Of a DNA stretch of 64,000 nt, positions 8,697 through 17,362 are shown piece after piece. Every line of letters starts with the position of its first letter. The stretch's first letter is position 1. A model generated the notes under the pieces. That model was not told the origin of the DNA. It saw only the letters and a list, made by a program, of their open reading frames with translations, and ran no database searches. Where the stretch lies: assembly GCA_945874895.1 (NCBI GenBank), contig CAMCIC010000006.1, positions 1-64,000 of the forward strand, in the 5' to 3' direction. The position numbers were made by a program, and so were the translations under genes. This DNA comes from Akkermansia muciniphila. Lineage in GTDB: Bacteria; Verrucomicrobiota; Verrucomicrobiia; Verrucomicrobiales; Akkermansiaceae.

Positions 8697-11600
8697 ATGA
8701 CCTGTGACGTTAAATTCCTAACACTGCTCAATCGATGGCCTGTATGGGAAGCGATCGGAGGATTTTGTAGGGCTTGGCCATCGCTCGGTTACAGCTTGTT
8801 TTTTTTCTTTTTCACAATTCTCGCGTGGCCACAGGCGTATTCATGGCGCAATGTGGAAATCGGCGGCGGCGGATTTGTGACGGGTATCGTTTTTCATCCT
8901 TCGACTCCGAACTTGGTGTATGCGCGGACGGATGTCGGCGGCGCGTATCGACTGGATCCTGTAAGCTCGCGGTGGATCGCGTTGAATGATGACATTGGTG
9001 GTCTTAATAACGAATTCCAACACTTGGGGGTATTGAGCATTGGGGTAGATCCAGCCGATGCGAACAAACTGTATCTCGCCACGGGACAATACGGTGGAGC
9101 CGAAACATGGAAGCTGGTTGGGCGGTTTTACCGATCCAATGACCGTGGTGCGACGTGGAATTACGTGACCATGAATGGGGCGACGATCTCTGGAGCCACT
9201 GCGTATGGTGGAGTGAAATTTGCTGGCAATGGTGAAGGGCGTGGAGCGGGGGAAATCATCGCGGTTGATCCAATGGATAGTGCAAGGATCGTGATGGGTA
9301 GCTCGGGGGAAGGGCTCTGGCGTTCGATCAATGGAGGTTCGAATTGGACGCGCCTGACAGGATTTGACAATTTTGGAACCACGAGTTTCGGGACGAACTT
9401 CGTGATGTATGCTCCGTCCATCGCAGGCTCGAATCTGCTTTACGCCGCCGCGAAGGTCACCACGCAGGGCCCTAGCTTGTGGCGTTCGACCGATGGGGGC
9501 ACGACTTGGACGGCAGTGCCCAATCAACCCGGTCGTGTTGCGGGTGCGGAGATGTTTGCGTTGCAGGGCTCTTTTGATGCCGCGGGAACATTTTACATGA
9601 CTTGGGCGAACCAAACGGGACCTGGGAACTACGCCACGAAATATGAGGTCTGGAAACTCGATGTGGATGGGGTGACTTGGACGAAAATCATGCCACCCAC
9701 TGGGCAGGGCTTCTTCGCAGGGATCAGTGCCGATCCTCAAATCGCGGGGCATGTGTTGGTAACCACGCAGCAACGTTGGTATCCGGGCGATGAAGTCTAT
9801 CGCTCCACGGATGGAGGTGTCTCGTGGACTGGTGTATTGCGCAGCGGTGCCCGTGCGGCAGGAAACTCACCATGGTCATCTGGCATCGGTGCGCACTGGA
9901 TTACAGATATTGCCATTGATCCATTCCATTCGAATCGTGCGATTTTTAATAATGGATTTGGTTTGATTTCAACGACGAACCTGAATGCTGCGAACGCAGC
10001 GCGCATGTGGACATTTTTCTCTGATGGTTTGGAGGAACTCGTGCCGCTTGATTTACTCAGCCCCACCGCTGGTCCGCCGTTGATCAGCGTTACCGGAGAC
10101 TACACTGGTTTCCGCCACGATGACCTGATGCGTTCTCCTCTGCGGGGACGGCACTCACCCGGGAACGGCACAAATTCCATCGTAAGCGGAGCGGATCTAG
10201 CACCTGAAAAAATGATCCGACAAAACAGCGATGACACGTATTTTTCGCTAGACGCGGGTGCCAGCTGGGCAAAGTTTCCCACTGCACCTGTCCCTTCGAT
10301 CAACGGGGCAGGGAAGGCGGTATGGTCGACCGGTGGTCAGAGACTCCTATGGTGTCCGAGCGGTGCGCCGGCATATCATTCATCCGACAATGGAAGCACC
10401 TGGTCGATAGCAGCTGGAGGCAGTGCGCAACATGCAAGTGGTCTTTTGAGCTGTGTAACATGGGCGGGATCCCTAGGCACTGCGGGCATGGTCAACTCCA
10501 CGGGTGGCAACGCCCGCTTTACCGCGCCTGAAGGAGTGGCAGTCGGACCTACGGGAGTACGATACGTGGCGGACACGGGCAATCATTTGATTCGTAAAAT
10601 CATTGCCAATGAATCTGTTAGCACTCTGGCAGGAACATCCGGTGTGGCGGGATCGATCGATACTGTGGGAACCAGCGCCGCAAAGTTCAGCTCGCCTACC
10701 GGCATTGTTGCGAGTGGTTCTCACATATATGTTTGTGATACGGGGAATCATGCGATTCGTAAAATCACTCAAGCAGGTGTCGTCACGACTTTGGCTGGCA
10801 GTGCTGGTTTGCACGGTGCGATGGATGGAACGGGAGTTGGTGCTCGCTTTCAGTCACCACGTGGCATCGCGGCGGACAGCATGGGCCAGTTGTATATCGC
10901 AGACACCGGCAATCATGGGATTCGTAAAATTACGAGCGACGGTGTGGTTTCGACACTTTCTGGCACGTTGGGGACACCGGGTGTTGCAAATCTGAGAGGC
11001 ACTTCCGCTCAGTTTAACGCGCCTAGGGGCATCGCGATCGATGCTGCGGGAAATCTCTATGTCACAGACACCGGCAATCACGTGATTCGTAAAATTACCA
11101 TATCAGGAGAGGTGAGCACCTTTGCTGGTGGCATGGGTGTGAGCGGAGCCGTTGATGGGGCTGGCACCTCTGCTCGTTTCTACTCTCCGGGCAGCATCAC
11201 GATAGATGGAAGCGGCATCCTTTATGTGGCGGACACGGGGAATCACACGGTTCGTAAAATCACTCCTGCGGGGGTGGTTACGACTCTGGCTGGTAGTAGT
11301 GCGGGCGCGGCGAATGGCACAGGTAGCAACGCAAAATTTCGTGGCCCCGCAGGCATTGCCGTGGAGTCAGAGGGGGTGAACATTTATCTAACAGATACAG
11401 GAAACCACTCGATCATAAAAGCGACATCCTATTATTCCCTGACGCCTTTCGCGGATCGGGTGGATGATCAGCGTTTCTACTTGTGGGATCAGACAAATAA
11501 AAAATTACTCACCAGCAGTGATGGCGGTCAGAGCTTTTCCGTAAGCGCCACTGCGGTGAATTCAGCGTTTAGTTCTTTTGCGACGGCGCCACAAAACAAT

Positions 11601-14600
11601 GGGCACATCTGGGTTCGCGCTGGCAGCAGCGGACTATACAGGAGCACGAATTTTGGCGCTTCGTTCACAAAAATCGCAACGGTCAGCGAGGCATATATGT
11701 TTGGATTTGGCAAAGCTTCTCCTACAGGCAATTACCCTGCTGTTTTCTTATGGGGTAAGGTTTCGGGCGTGGTCGGATTTTTTCGTAGCGACAATGCCGG
11801 CACGTCTTGGACGAGGATCAACGATAGCCTCCATCAATTCGGTTACATCAATGTGATGACGGGAGACCCCCGCGTATACGGGCGTGTCTACCTAGGCACC
11901 AGCGGGCGCGGAGTCATCGTCGGTGATTTGCTCACACCCACGCCCCCATCGCAAATGACCCGAATCATTTACGACGATGTGCTGCAAAGTGATTGGCAAA
12001 ATGTCAGTCCCAGCGGCACGATCTTCGGCAGCACTTCCCAAGTGCGCACAGGCACAACGGCCATATCGATTGCGGCGGGAGCCAATCGTGCGGTGTCATT
12101 TTCTTCCGCGAAAAAATCCACATCGGGCTATGCTGCACTGTCATTTTGGATCCATAGTGGCACATCTGCCCCGCCAGCGTTGCGTGTAGGAGGAGCGCGT
12201 GGAGGAATCGCACTCGAAGCGGTGCCTGTTTCCGTTCAGGCAAGCCCTGGATGGCAGCGCATCGTGGTCCCTTTGTCTCAGATTGGACTTGCGAACATTG
12301 ATGACCTGACCGGATTGCGCATGGAGACAGTAGGTGAAAGTCAGGTGGCTTTTTCAATCGATGACCTTGTTCTTGTGGGAGCGGATGATTTTAATCACTC
12401 AACCAACGTGACGCTCACACTGGGCAATCTCAGCGCTACCTACGATGGTTCGCCTAAGCCGGTCAGCGTGACTACCTCCCCCGCGGGGCGCGCCGTTGTT
12501 GTGACATACAATGGCTCCACCACGCCTCCCACTGCTGCGGGGAATTATAATGTCTCCGCTTTTGTGGCAGATTCTCTTTCGAACGGATCCGTCACAGGCG
12601 CTTTGGTCATAGAAAAAGCCCGTGCATCGATCTCGGTGAGTGATCTTGCGTCGATAGCCGATGGTATGCCGAAGCCGGTGAGCATCACCACGAATCCTCC
12701 GAACCTCACTACGGAAATCACCTACGATGGATCTGTCACAGTGCCGACTCTAGCAGGCACTTACGATGTTGCCGTTACCATTCTTGATGCCAATTACCAG
12801 GGCTCCACTTCCTCCATGCTTGTCATCCGCCAACCCACGCTATCATTGGGGGATCTCACTGGTTGGACATCGAATCTTCCTGCTGCTGCACCAACATCGA
12901 CAACCGCAGCGACTTCCAGTCCACTGCTGAATCCTAATAACATCGTGTCAGGAGCGGGTGGCACACTCCAGACGTATTTCAGGCCGATCACGCTGGCAAA
13001 TGTGGGTGACAAAATCACTCTGACCGGGAGCGTTCAGCTGAGTGCGGCGGGTGTGAGTGGTCAAGTCAATTGGTTCCGATACGGGCTTTATGACAACCGC
13101 GCCCAAGCGGATCAAATCTATACGGGATGGCTCGGCTACACAGGCATGGGAACCAGCCTGTGGGAGCGCGTCAATCAGGCGGGCTCTGGCCTTTATCCTA
13201 CGGGCTTCGATGCTGTTCAGCGAATGCCCAATAGTTTTCTCAATCCCATCGGCACGAATTCTCCATCAGGCACACCACTCTTATCTTTTGAGGAAAACAT
13301 CACGCGGACTCATACCGGAGTGGATGTCGTTTTTCTTCTCAAACGAATGGATACGAATGCCATATGCATGAGTTACACCTACACGGACCCATCGCCTAAC
13401 AACAATGGTGTCATCACTGGTGAGAGTAACACAGCCAACACGGGTTATGATCCCACCTACAACGCTGCCGGTTTTATGTTTGGCAGCAATTACATTGGAA
13501 CGAGCACAGCAAATGCACAATTCATGAACATACGGCTTTCCTTCGCCCCAGGCAGCACAGCGAATGCACAATTCATCAGTTTTTCCCAACCCGAAGATCG
13601 TTCGGTGGATTCCGTGCCATTTGATTTATCCGCTGAAGCCAGTTCGGGTCTTCCGGTGACATACACTCTCGTAAGTGGTCCAGCGATCGTGAATGGCAGC
13701 ACAGTCACTGTCACCGGCGTTGGTCGCGTTGTGATTCGCGCTTCACAATCGGGTAATGCGAGCTATCTACCCGCACCCGACATCGAGGTAAACTTCAACG
13801 TCGTAAAGGCAATCGCCACCATCGTCATAGGGAATCTCGACACGACATACACAGGAACATCGAAATCCATTACAGCCACCACTCAGCCACCGGGTTTGCT
13901 CATGGACGTGACCTACAACGGCAGTAGCGTTGCTCCCGTCGATGCCGGAAGTTATCCCGTTGTGGTCGCAATCAATGATCCTACTTATCAGGGATCGGCG
14001 ACGGGCACGCTCGTCATTTCCCAAGCCGCACAAACCATCGATTTCAGGGAGCCGCCGCCGCGCGTTTTTGGCGATGCGCCATTTGAGCTCAACGGATCCG
14101 CGAGTTCGAATTTGCCCGTGACTTTCCGTGTCGTCAGTGGTCCTGCTACCATCAGTGGATCCACGGTGACACTGACGGGAGCAGGAACTGTCGTAGTCTG
14201 TTCGTCTCAGAGTGGCGACAACAACTACCTGGCAGCTACAGATGTGATACGCAGCTTTGTTGTTGCGAAAGCCACGGCTCTCGTGACATTGAGCGATCTT
14301 GACCCTATGTTCGATGGCCAAGCGAAGTCCGTGACGGTCAACACCATTCCCTCTGCTCTTGATGTGGAAGTGACCTACAGCGGCGGTTCCACGCTTCCCG
14401 CGGCGACGGGAAGCTACCCAGTGATGGCCACCATCCATGACATCAATTACCAGGGAACGGCGTCAGGAACGCTCGTCATCCAGAAACGAACCATCACCAG
14501 TGATCTCACTCATTGGAGTTCGAACATATCCCATAAAGTCACATGGGATCCTGCGGCGCCTTCCAGTCCCTTGCTCAATCCGAACGACACCACGGATGCT

Positions 14601-16058
14601 AGCAGCACCAACACTCTTCAAGCTGATTTCACCCCGATCACGATGACAAATACCGGAGATAAAATCGTTCTATCGGGACGTTTCCAAATGACCACAACGC
14701 CAGTCTCCGCGCAGAGCAATTGGTTTCGTTTCGGACTGTATGATCGGTTGAATCAGCCACTTACTTCCAGTACGGGTTGGCTGGGGCTGACGGGGATGGG
14801 GACTTCGTTGTATGAGCGGACGACGTCGACCGGTCTCTACAGCACGGGCAATGGTGCCACCCAACGCTCGCCCAGCAGTTCACCCGCTCCGGTCAGTTCC
14901 ACTTCGCCTACGGGCAATCCTTTGCTCGCATTCGAGGTCAGTGTCACACGTGTTAGCAATGGGATTGTTGTCACTCATCAGATCAAGAGGACCGATACCA
15001 ATGCGATACTGATGAATTACAGCTTCACTGACACGACACCTAACAACAATGGATTGCTGAGCGGATCGCAAAATACGAGCACCAATCCCGTTTACAGCCC
15101 TACATTCAATACAGCAGGTTTTGCTTTCACCAAAAGTTACATCGGCAACACTGGTGCCATGGCGCAGTTCCAAGATGTAAAACTTCAGTATACTCCCGCG
15201 GTAGATGGTAGCGCACAAACCATTCAATTCTCTTCTATGGCGGATCGCACGTATCTCGATGCGCCATTCGCGCTCAGTGCCACTGCCAGTTCAGGTCTTC
15301 CCGTGAGCTTCCGTGTGGTAAGCGGTCCGGCGACCCTGAACGGCAATAATCTCACCATCACCGGTGCTGGCACTGTCGTCATACGGGCATTGCAAACGGG
15401 AAATTTTACCTACCTTCCCGCTCAGTCGGTCGAACAAAGTTTCTTGGTTGCCAAGGCTCAGGCCAGCATTTCCCTAGCCTATCCCGATACGCTTTATGAT
15501 GGCACAACCAAAGAAGCGACCATAGCTACAACCCCGCCCAATCTTCAGGCTGTCGCTGCCTATGACGGATCGCCCAATCCTCCGTGGGACGTCGGCAGTT
15601 ATCATGTGACAGCCACTGTGGAAGACCCGAATTATCAAGGATCCAGCACAGGCACCTTCGTCATTTCTCCATCGACCCCGTATCAAGCTTGGCGTAGTAC
15701 GCATTTCGGCACCGCCGCAAGCGTAGGCGCTGCCGCTGATGGCTTTGATGCCGACAATGACGGGGAAACCAATCTGTTAGAATTTGCCACCGGCCAGAAC
15801 CCTTTCAGCAGCAGTCGCGTCGTGACGCTTCTCACTAAGAATGAAAATAGCTTAGAATTCCTTTATCCAAAAAATTCAGCTGCGATTGATGTGATCTACA
15901 CAGTTGAATGGAGTGATACTCTGCAGAATGATTGGAGCAGCGCAGGCGTGACGAGTCGCGTGATTTCCGATATCGCCACCAACCAGCAAATCAAAGCATT
16001 CGTTCCTGCTGGTAGCGGAAGACGTTTCGTGCGTTTGAAAGTCACGCAATCACCCTAA
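8697..16058 (+). CDS. GH74-type two-propeller protein with inserted NHL propeller, MBG domains and C-terminal sorting-like module
   Basis: This is a 2453-residue exported protein with a signal peptide at about 28-48 (hydrophobic LFFFFFTILAWPQA). The first propeller starts at about 50 and has the GH74 hallmark VYARTDVGGAYR (D79). The second contains SVTGDYTGFRHDDL (D468), which from memory corresponds to the other conserved Asp of GH74 xyloglucanases; several Asp-box strands (STDGGTTWT) are visible. An NHL block (about 598-911) interrupts the second propeller, which resumes at ADRVDDQRFYLWD and ends with DPRVYGRVYLGTSGRGVIVGD. MBG/YDG domains follow (about 1240-1380, 1700-1780, 1860-1920, 2260-2325), along with two copies of an unrecognised sandwich module. 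The last 125 residues form the shared C-terminal module ending RRFVRLKVTQSP. The likely role is cell-surface beta-glucan (xyloglucan-like) hydrolysis, but the insertion makes activity uncertain. Confidence 0.85.
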   Translation: MTCDVKFLTLLNRWPVWEAIGGFCRAWPSLGYSLFFFFFTILAWPQAYSWRNVEIGGGGFVTGIVFHPSTPNLVYARTDVGGAYRLDPVSSRWIALNDDIGGLNNEFQHLGVLSIGVDPADANKLYLATGQYGGAETWKLVGRFYRSNDRGATWNYVTMNGATISGATAYGGVKFAGNGEGRGAGEIIAVDPMDSARIVMGSSGEGLWRSINGGSNWTRLTGFDNFGTTSFGTNFVMYAPSIAGSNLLYAAAKVTTQGPSLWRSTDGGTTWTAVPNQPGRVAGAEMFALQGSFDAAGTFYMTWANQTGPGNYATKYEVWKLDVDGVTWTKIMPPTGQGFFAGISADPQIAGHVLVTTQQRWYPGDEVYRSTDGGVSWTGVLRSGARAAGNSPWSSGIGAHWITDIAIDPFHSNRAIFNNGFGLISTTNLNAANAARMWTFFSDGLEELVPLDLLSPTAGPPLISVTGDYTGFRHDDLMRSPLRGRHSPGNGTNSIVSGADLAPEKMIRQNSDDTYFSLDAGASWAKFPTAPVPSINGAGKAVWSTGGQRLLWCPSGAPAYHSSDNGSTWSIAAGGSAQHASGLLSCVTWAGSLGTAGMVNSTGGNARFTAPEGVAVGPTGVRYVADTGNHLIRKIIANESVSTLAGTSGVAGSIDTVGTSAAKFSSPTGIVASGSHIYVCDTGNHAIRKITQAGVVTTLAGSAGLHGAMDGTGVGARFQSPRGIAADSMGQLYIADTGNHGIRKITSDGVVSTLSGTLGTPGVANLRGTSAQFNAPRGIAIDAAGNLYVTDTGNHVIRKITISGEVSTFAGGMGVSGAVDGAGTSARFYSPGSITIDGSGILYVADTGNHTVRKITPAGVVTTLAGSSAGAANGTGSNAKFRGPAGIAVESEGVNIYLTDTGNHSIIKATSYYSLTPFADRVDDQRFYLWDQTNKKLLTSSDGGQSFSVSATAVNSAFSSFATAPQNNGHIWVRAGSSGLYRSTNFGASFTKIATVSEAYMFGFGKASPTGNYPAVFLWGKVSGVVGFFRSDNAGTSWTRINDSLHQFGYINVMTGDPRVYGRVYLGTSGRGVIVGDLLTPTPPSQMTRIIYDDVLQSDWQNVSPSGTIFGSTSQVRTGTTAISIAAGANRAVSFSSAKKSTSGYAALSFWIHSGTSAPPALRVGGARGGIALEAVPVSVQASPGWQRIVVPLSQIGLANIDDLTGLRMETVGESQVAFSIDDLVLVGADDFNHSTNVTLTLGNLSATYDGSPKPVSVTTSPAGRAVVVTYNGSTTPPTAAGNYNVSAFVADSLSNGSVTGALVIEKARASISVSDLASIADGMPKPVSITTNPPNLTTEITYDGSVTVPTLAGTYDVAVTILDANYQGSTSSMLVIRQPTLSLGDLTGWTSNLPAAAPTSTTAATSSPLLNPNNIVSGAGGTLQTYFRPITLANVGDKITLTGSVQLSAAGVSGQVNWFRYGLYDNRAQADQIYTGWLGYTGMGTSLWERVNQAGSGLYPTGFDAVQRMPNSFLNPIGTNSPSGTPLLSFEENITRTHTGVDVVFLLKRMDTNAICMSYTYTDPSPNNNGVITGESNTANTGYDPTYNAAGFMFGSNYIGTSTANAQFMNIRLSFAPGSTANAQFISFSQPEDRSVDSVPFDLSAEASSGLPVTYTLVSGPAIVNGSTVTVTGVGRVVIRASQSGNASYLPAPDIEVNFNVVKAIATIVIGNLDTTYTGTSKSITATTQPPGLLMDVTYNGSSVAPVDAGSYPVVVAINDPTYQGSATGTLVISQAAQTIDFREPPPRVFGDAPFELNGSASSNLPVTFRVVSGPATISGSTVTLTGAGTVVVCSSQSGDNNYLAATDVIRSFVVAKATALVTLSDLDPMFDGQAKSVTVNTIPSALDVEVTYSGGSTLPAATGSYPVMATIHDINYQGTASGTLVIQKRTITSDLTHWSSNISHKVTWDPAAPSSPLLNPNDTTDASSTNTLQADFTPITMTNTGDKIVLSGRFQMTTTPVSAQSNWFRFGLYDRLNQPLTSSTGWLGLTGMGTSLYERTTSTGLYSTGNGATQRSPSSSPAPVSSTSPTGNPLLAFEVSVTRVSNGIVVTHQIKRTDTNAILMNYSFTDTTPNNNGLLSGSQNTSTNPVYSPTFNTAGFAFTKSYIGNTGAMAQFQDVKLQYTPAVDGSAQTIQFSSMADRTYLDAPFALSATASSGLPVSFRVVSGPATLNGNNLTITGAGTVVIRALQTGNFTYLPAQSVEQSFLVAKAQASISLAYPDTLYDGTTKEATIATTPPNLQAVAAYDGSPNPPWDVGSYHVTATVEDPNYQGSSTGTFVISPSTPYQAWRSTHFGTAASVGAAADGFDADNDGETNLLEFATGQNPFSSSRVVTLLTKNENSLEFLYPKNSAAIDVIYTVEWSDTLQNDWSSAGVTSRVISDIATNQQIKAFVPAGSGRRFVRLKVTQSP
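10488..11428 (+). repeat. Six NHL repeats inserted inside the GH74 second propeller
   Basis: Six repeats of about 53 residues each carry a DTGNH motif followed by I/V-x-K: ADTGNHLIRK, CDTGNHAIRK, ADTGNHGIRK, TDTGNHVIRK, ADTGNHTVRK and TDTGNHSIIK. This is the NHL signature, and six blades is the number expected for one closed propeller. At DNA level the repeats share GGNAATCA-like cores followed by TTCGTAAAAT, so they are recent enough to be partly homogenised. Confidence 0.85.
12840..13553 (+). repeat. Unrecognised sandwich module, copy 1 of 2
   Basis: This is a block of about 238 residues inside the GH74-type protein, beginning LSLGDLTGWTSN and ending MNIRLSF. Copy 2 is at 14491-15205. Shared landmarks are SSPLLNPN, GDKI-LTG/SG, NWFR-GLYD, GWLG-TGMGTSL-ER, KR-DTNAI and NNNG. 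It looks like a secreted beta-sandwich of the LamG or PEP-CTERM companion type, but no family name could be given. Confidence 0.6.
14491..15205 (+). repeat. Unrecognised sandwich module, copy 2 of 2
   Basis: This is the second copy of the 12840-13553 module, beginning ITSDLTHWSSN and ending QDVKLQYTP, with the same landmarks in the same order. Each copy is followed by a short Ig/MBG pair, so the duplicated unit is larger than the module itself. Confidence 0.6.
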
Positions 16059-16272
16059 AGCGAAGTCTGAAATCAATTTTCTGCGACAGCCAGATGGTCA
16101 ATATGGCGAATTTCTAACGTCACAATGAGTATGTTGTTTTTATAGATGGTTTGAAAATAACGACACAAAGGAATTGATTGATGATTTTTTGATGATTTCT
16201 CTATCTGCTTGCAAAAGAGTGAATGATTGGATACGTTGTTGAGGTAAGAAAAAATTTTGAAACATTTCTATC

Positions 16273-16752
16273 ATGAAAACACTCAAAACAATCGGAATGG
16301 TATTGGCAGTTCTGGGAACATCTCTCACTGCACAAATACCTTCTGGCACAGCGACTACCAGCAAACCCAATATTCTAGGTGAGCAACAGACCAAGATTCG
16401 TGATGGCTCTGGCCGGGTGACGGGAATCGCCACGACCTCCAAGCCGAACATTTTGGGAGAACAGAAAACAGTGGTTCGTGACGCATCGGGCCGGGTCACG
16501 GGAACTGCGACCACGAGCAAGCCCAACATACTGGGGGAGCAAAAGACGGTCATTCGCGATCGTTCTGGGCGAGTCACGGGAACCGCCACCACATCAAAAC
16601 CAAACATCTTGGGTGAGACTCGCACCACTTTTCGGGACACCACGGGGCGGGTGAATGGCAGTGGTGTAACTTCGAAGCCGAATATTCTTGGTGAAAAGCG
16701 CACCATCTTCCGTGATGCAAATGGACGTTCGACGGGATATCAAAACAGGTAA
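16273..16752 (+). CDS. Small exported protein of five 26-residue repeats
   Basis: This 159-residue protein has a signal peptide (about 1-20, TIGMVLAVLGTSLTAQ) followed immediately by five tandem 26-residue repeats (residues 25-154) and a five-residue tail, GYQNR. The repeat consensus is GTATTSKPNILGEQ followed by KTVxRDxSGRVT. A KPNILGE core and an RD-x-x-GR turn are kept in all five, suggesting a beta-hairpin solenoid or fibre. No family was recognised; RDxxGRxxG repeats occur in other small exported proteins of unknown role. It lies between the GH74-type gene and a small lipoprotein gene, all in one direction. The upstream 214 bases (16059-16272) show no clear promoter. Confidence 0.75.
   Translation: MKTLKTIGMVLAVLGTSLTAQIPSGTATTSKPNILGEQQTKIRDGSGRVTGIATTSKPNILGEQKTVVRDASGRVTGTATTSKPNILGEQKTVIRDRSGRVTGTATTSKPNILGETRTTFRDTTGRVNGSGVTSKPNILGEKRTIFRDANGRSTGYQNR
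16345..16734 (+). repeat. Five tandem 78-base coding repeats
   Basis: There are five in-frame copies of 78 bases each. The protein repeats are nearly identical, while the DNA differs at many third positions (AGCAAACCCAATATT against TCCAAGCCGAACATT). That suggests purifying selection on the protein rather than a very recent expansion. Confidence 0.85.
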
Positions 16753-16846
16753 TCTCACATGCGACATCTCATACACTCATTTCATTCTCTAGATTTTGGC
16801 GCTGAAATGTTGCACATTTGCGGGTGAACGATGGACTAGCAAGAAC

Positions 16847-17230
16847 ATGAAATATAGGAAAAACGTCATCATTTTTGCTCTGTTACTGGTGGCTGGCGCG
16901 ATGGCAGGATGCTCTGGCAAGAAGACGAGAGATTTTTTTGCTGCAGGTGGAATTACCGTGGGGGCTCCAGTGGCTCTTACTCCTGGGGTCTATCAAATCC
17001 CGATCAAATTTGACACGGCGATCGTGCATTCGGGTGAGTGGCTTGATGTTGTGAGCGTCAAAGTCACGGGATCAGATCTTTTGGTCACTGCCAGCTTTAC
17101 CATAGCCCATCGCAAGAGCGCTTATCCGGGGTATGTCGAAGTCAAAGGAGTCTCACCCGGCCTCTACACTCTCAAGTATCGCGATCCTGATGGAACCCAA
17201 CATACGATTGGTCCGGTAAACCTGCCCTGA
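16847..17230 (+). CDS. Small lipoprotein of unknown function
   Basis: This is a 127-residue protein. ATG 16847 was chosen because it gives a clean lipoprotein signal, FALLLVAGAMAGC, with the lipidated Cys at residue 22; the open frame extends to 16796. The mature part is a small all-beta domain (VGAPVALTPGVYQIPIKFD, YPGYVEVKGVSPGLYTLKYR) that resembles an Ig/IPT-like fold, but no family was recognised. It is probably anchored in the outer membrane or periplasm. A GC-rich palindrome follows its stop codon. Confidence 0.7.
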   Translation: MKYRKNVIIFALLLVAGAMAGCSGKKTRDFFAAGGITVGAPVALTPGVYQIPIKFDTAIVHSGEWLDVVSVKVTGSDLLVTASFTIAHRKSAYPGYVEVKGVSPGLYTLKYRDPDGTQHTIGPVNLP

Positions 17231-17263
17231 TCGCTTGCGATGCAGTGCAAGGCACTCTCGGAT

Positions 17264-17279
17264 ATGGGCGCGCGCCCAT
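17264..17279 (+). terminator. GC-rich palindrome after the lipoprotein gene (weak terminator candidate)
   Basis: ATGGGCGCGCGCCCAT is a perfect 16-base palindrome located 34 bases after the stop codon. It could fold into a stem, but it is followed by A-rich rather than T-rich sequence on the plus strand, so termination is uncertain. Confidence 0.3.
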
Positions 17280-17362
17280 CAAAAATTTCTTTGTTTCAAA
17301 TAACTGGTTGCCTAACAGAGCGCGTCGCCTAGGATGCAACCAATATCCAACGTCATCATTTC

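Noticed and set aside
10560..11420. Short direct DNA repeats around GACACNGGNAATCA
   Set aside because: They are the coding sequence of the NHL signature DTGNH and need no separate explanation.
16140..16706. 188-codon minus-strand frame with repeats
   Set aside because: Its repeats are only the reverse reading of the five 78-base repeats of the plus-strand gene, which has a proper signal peptide.
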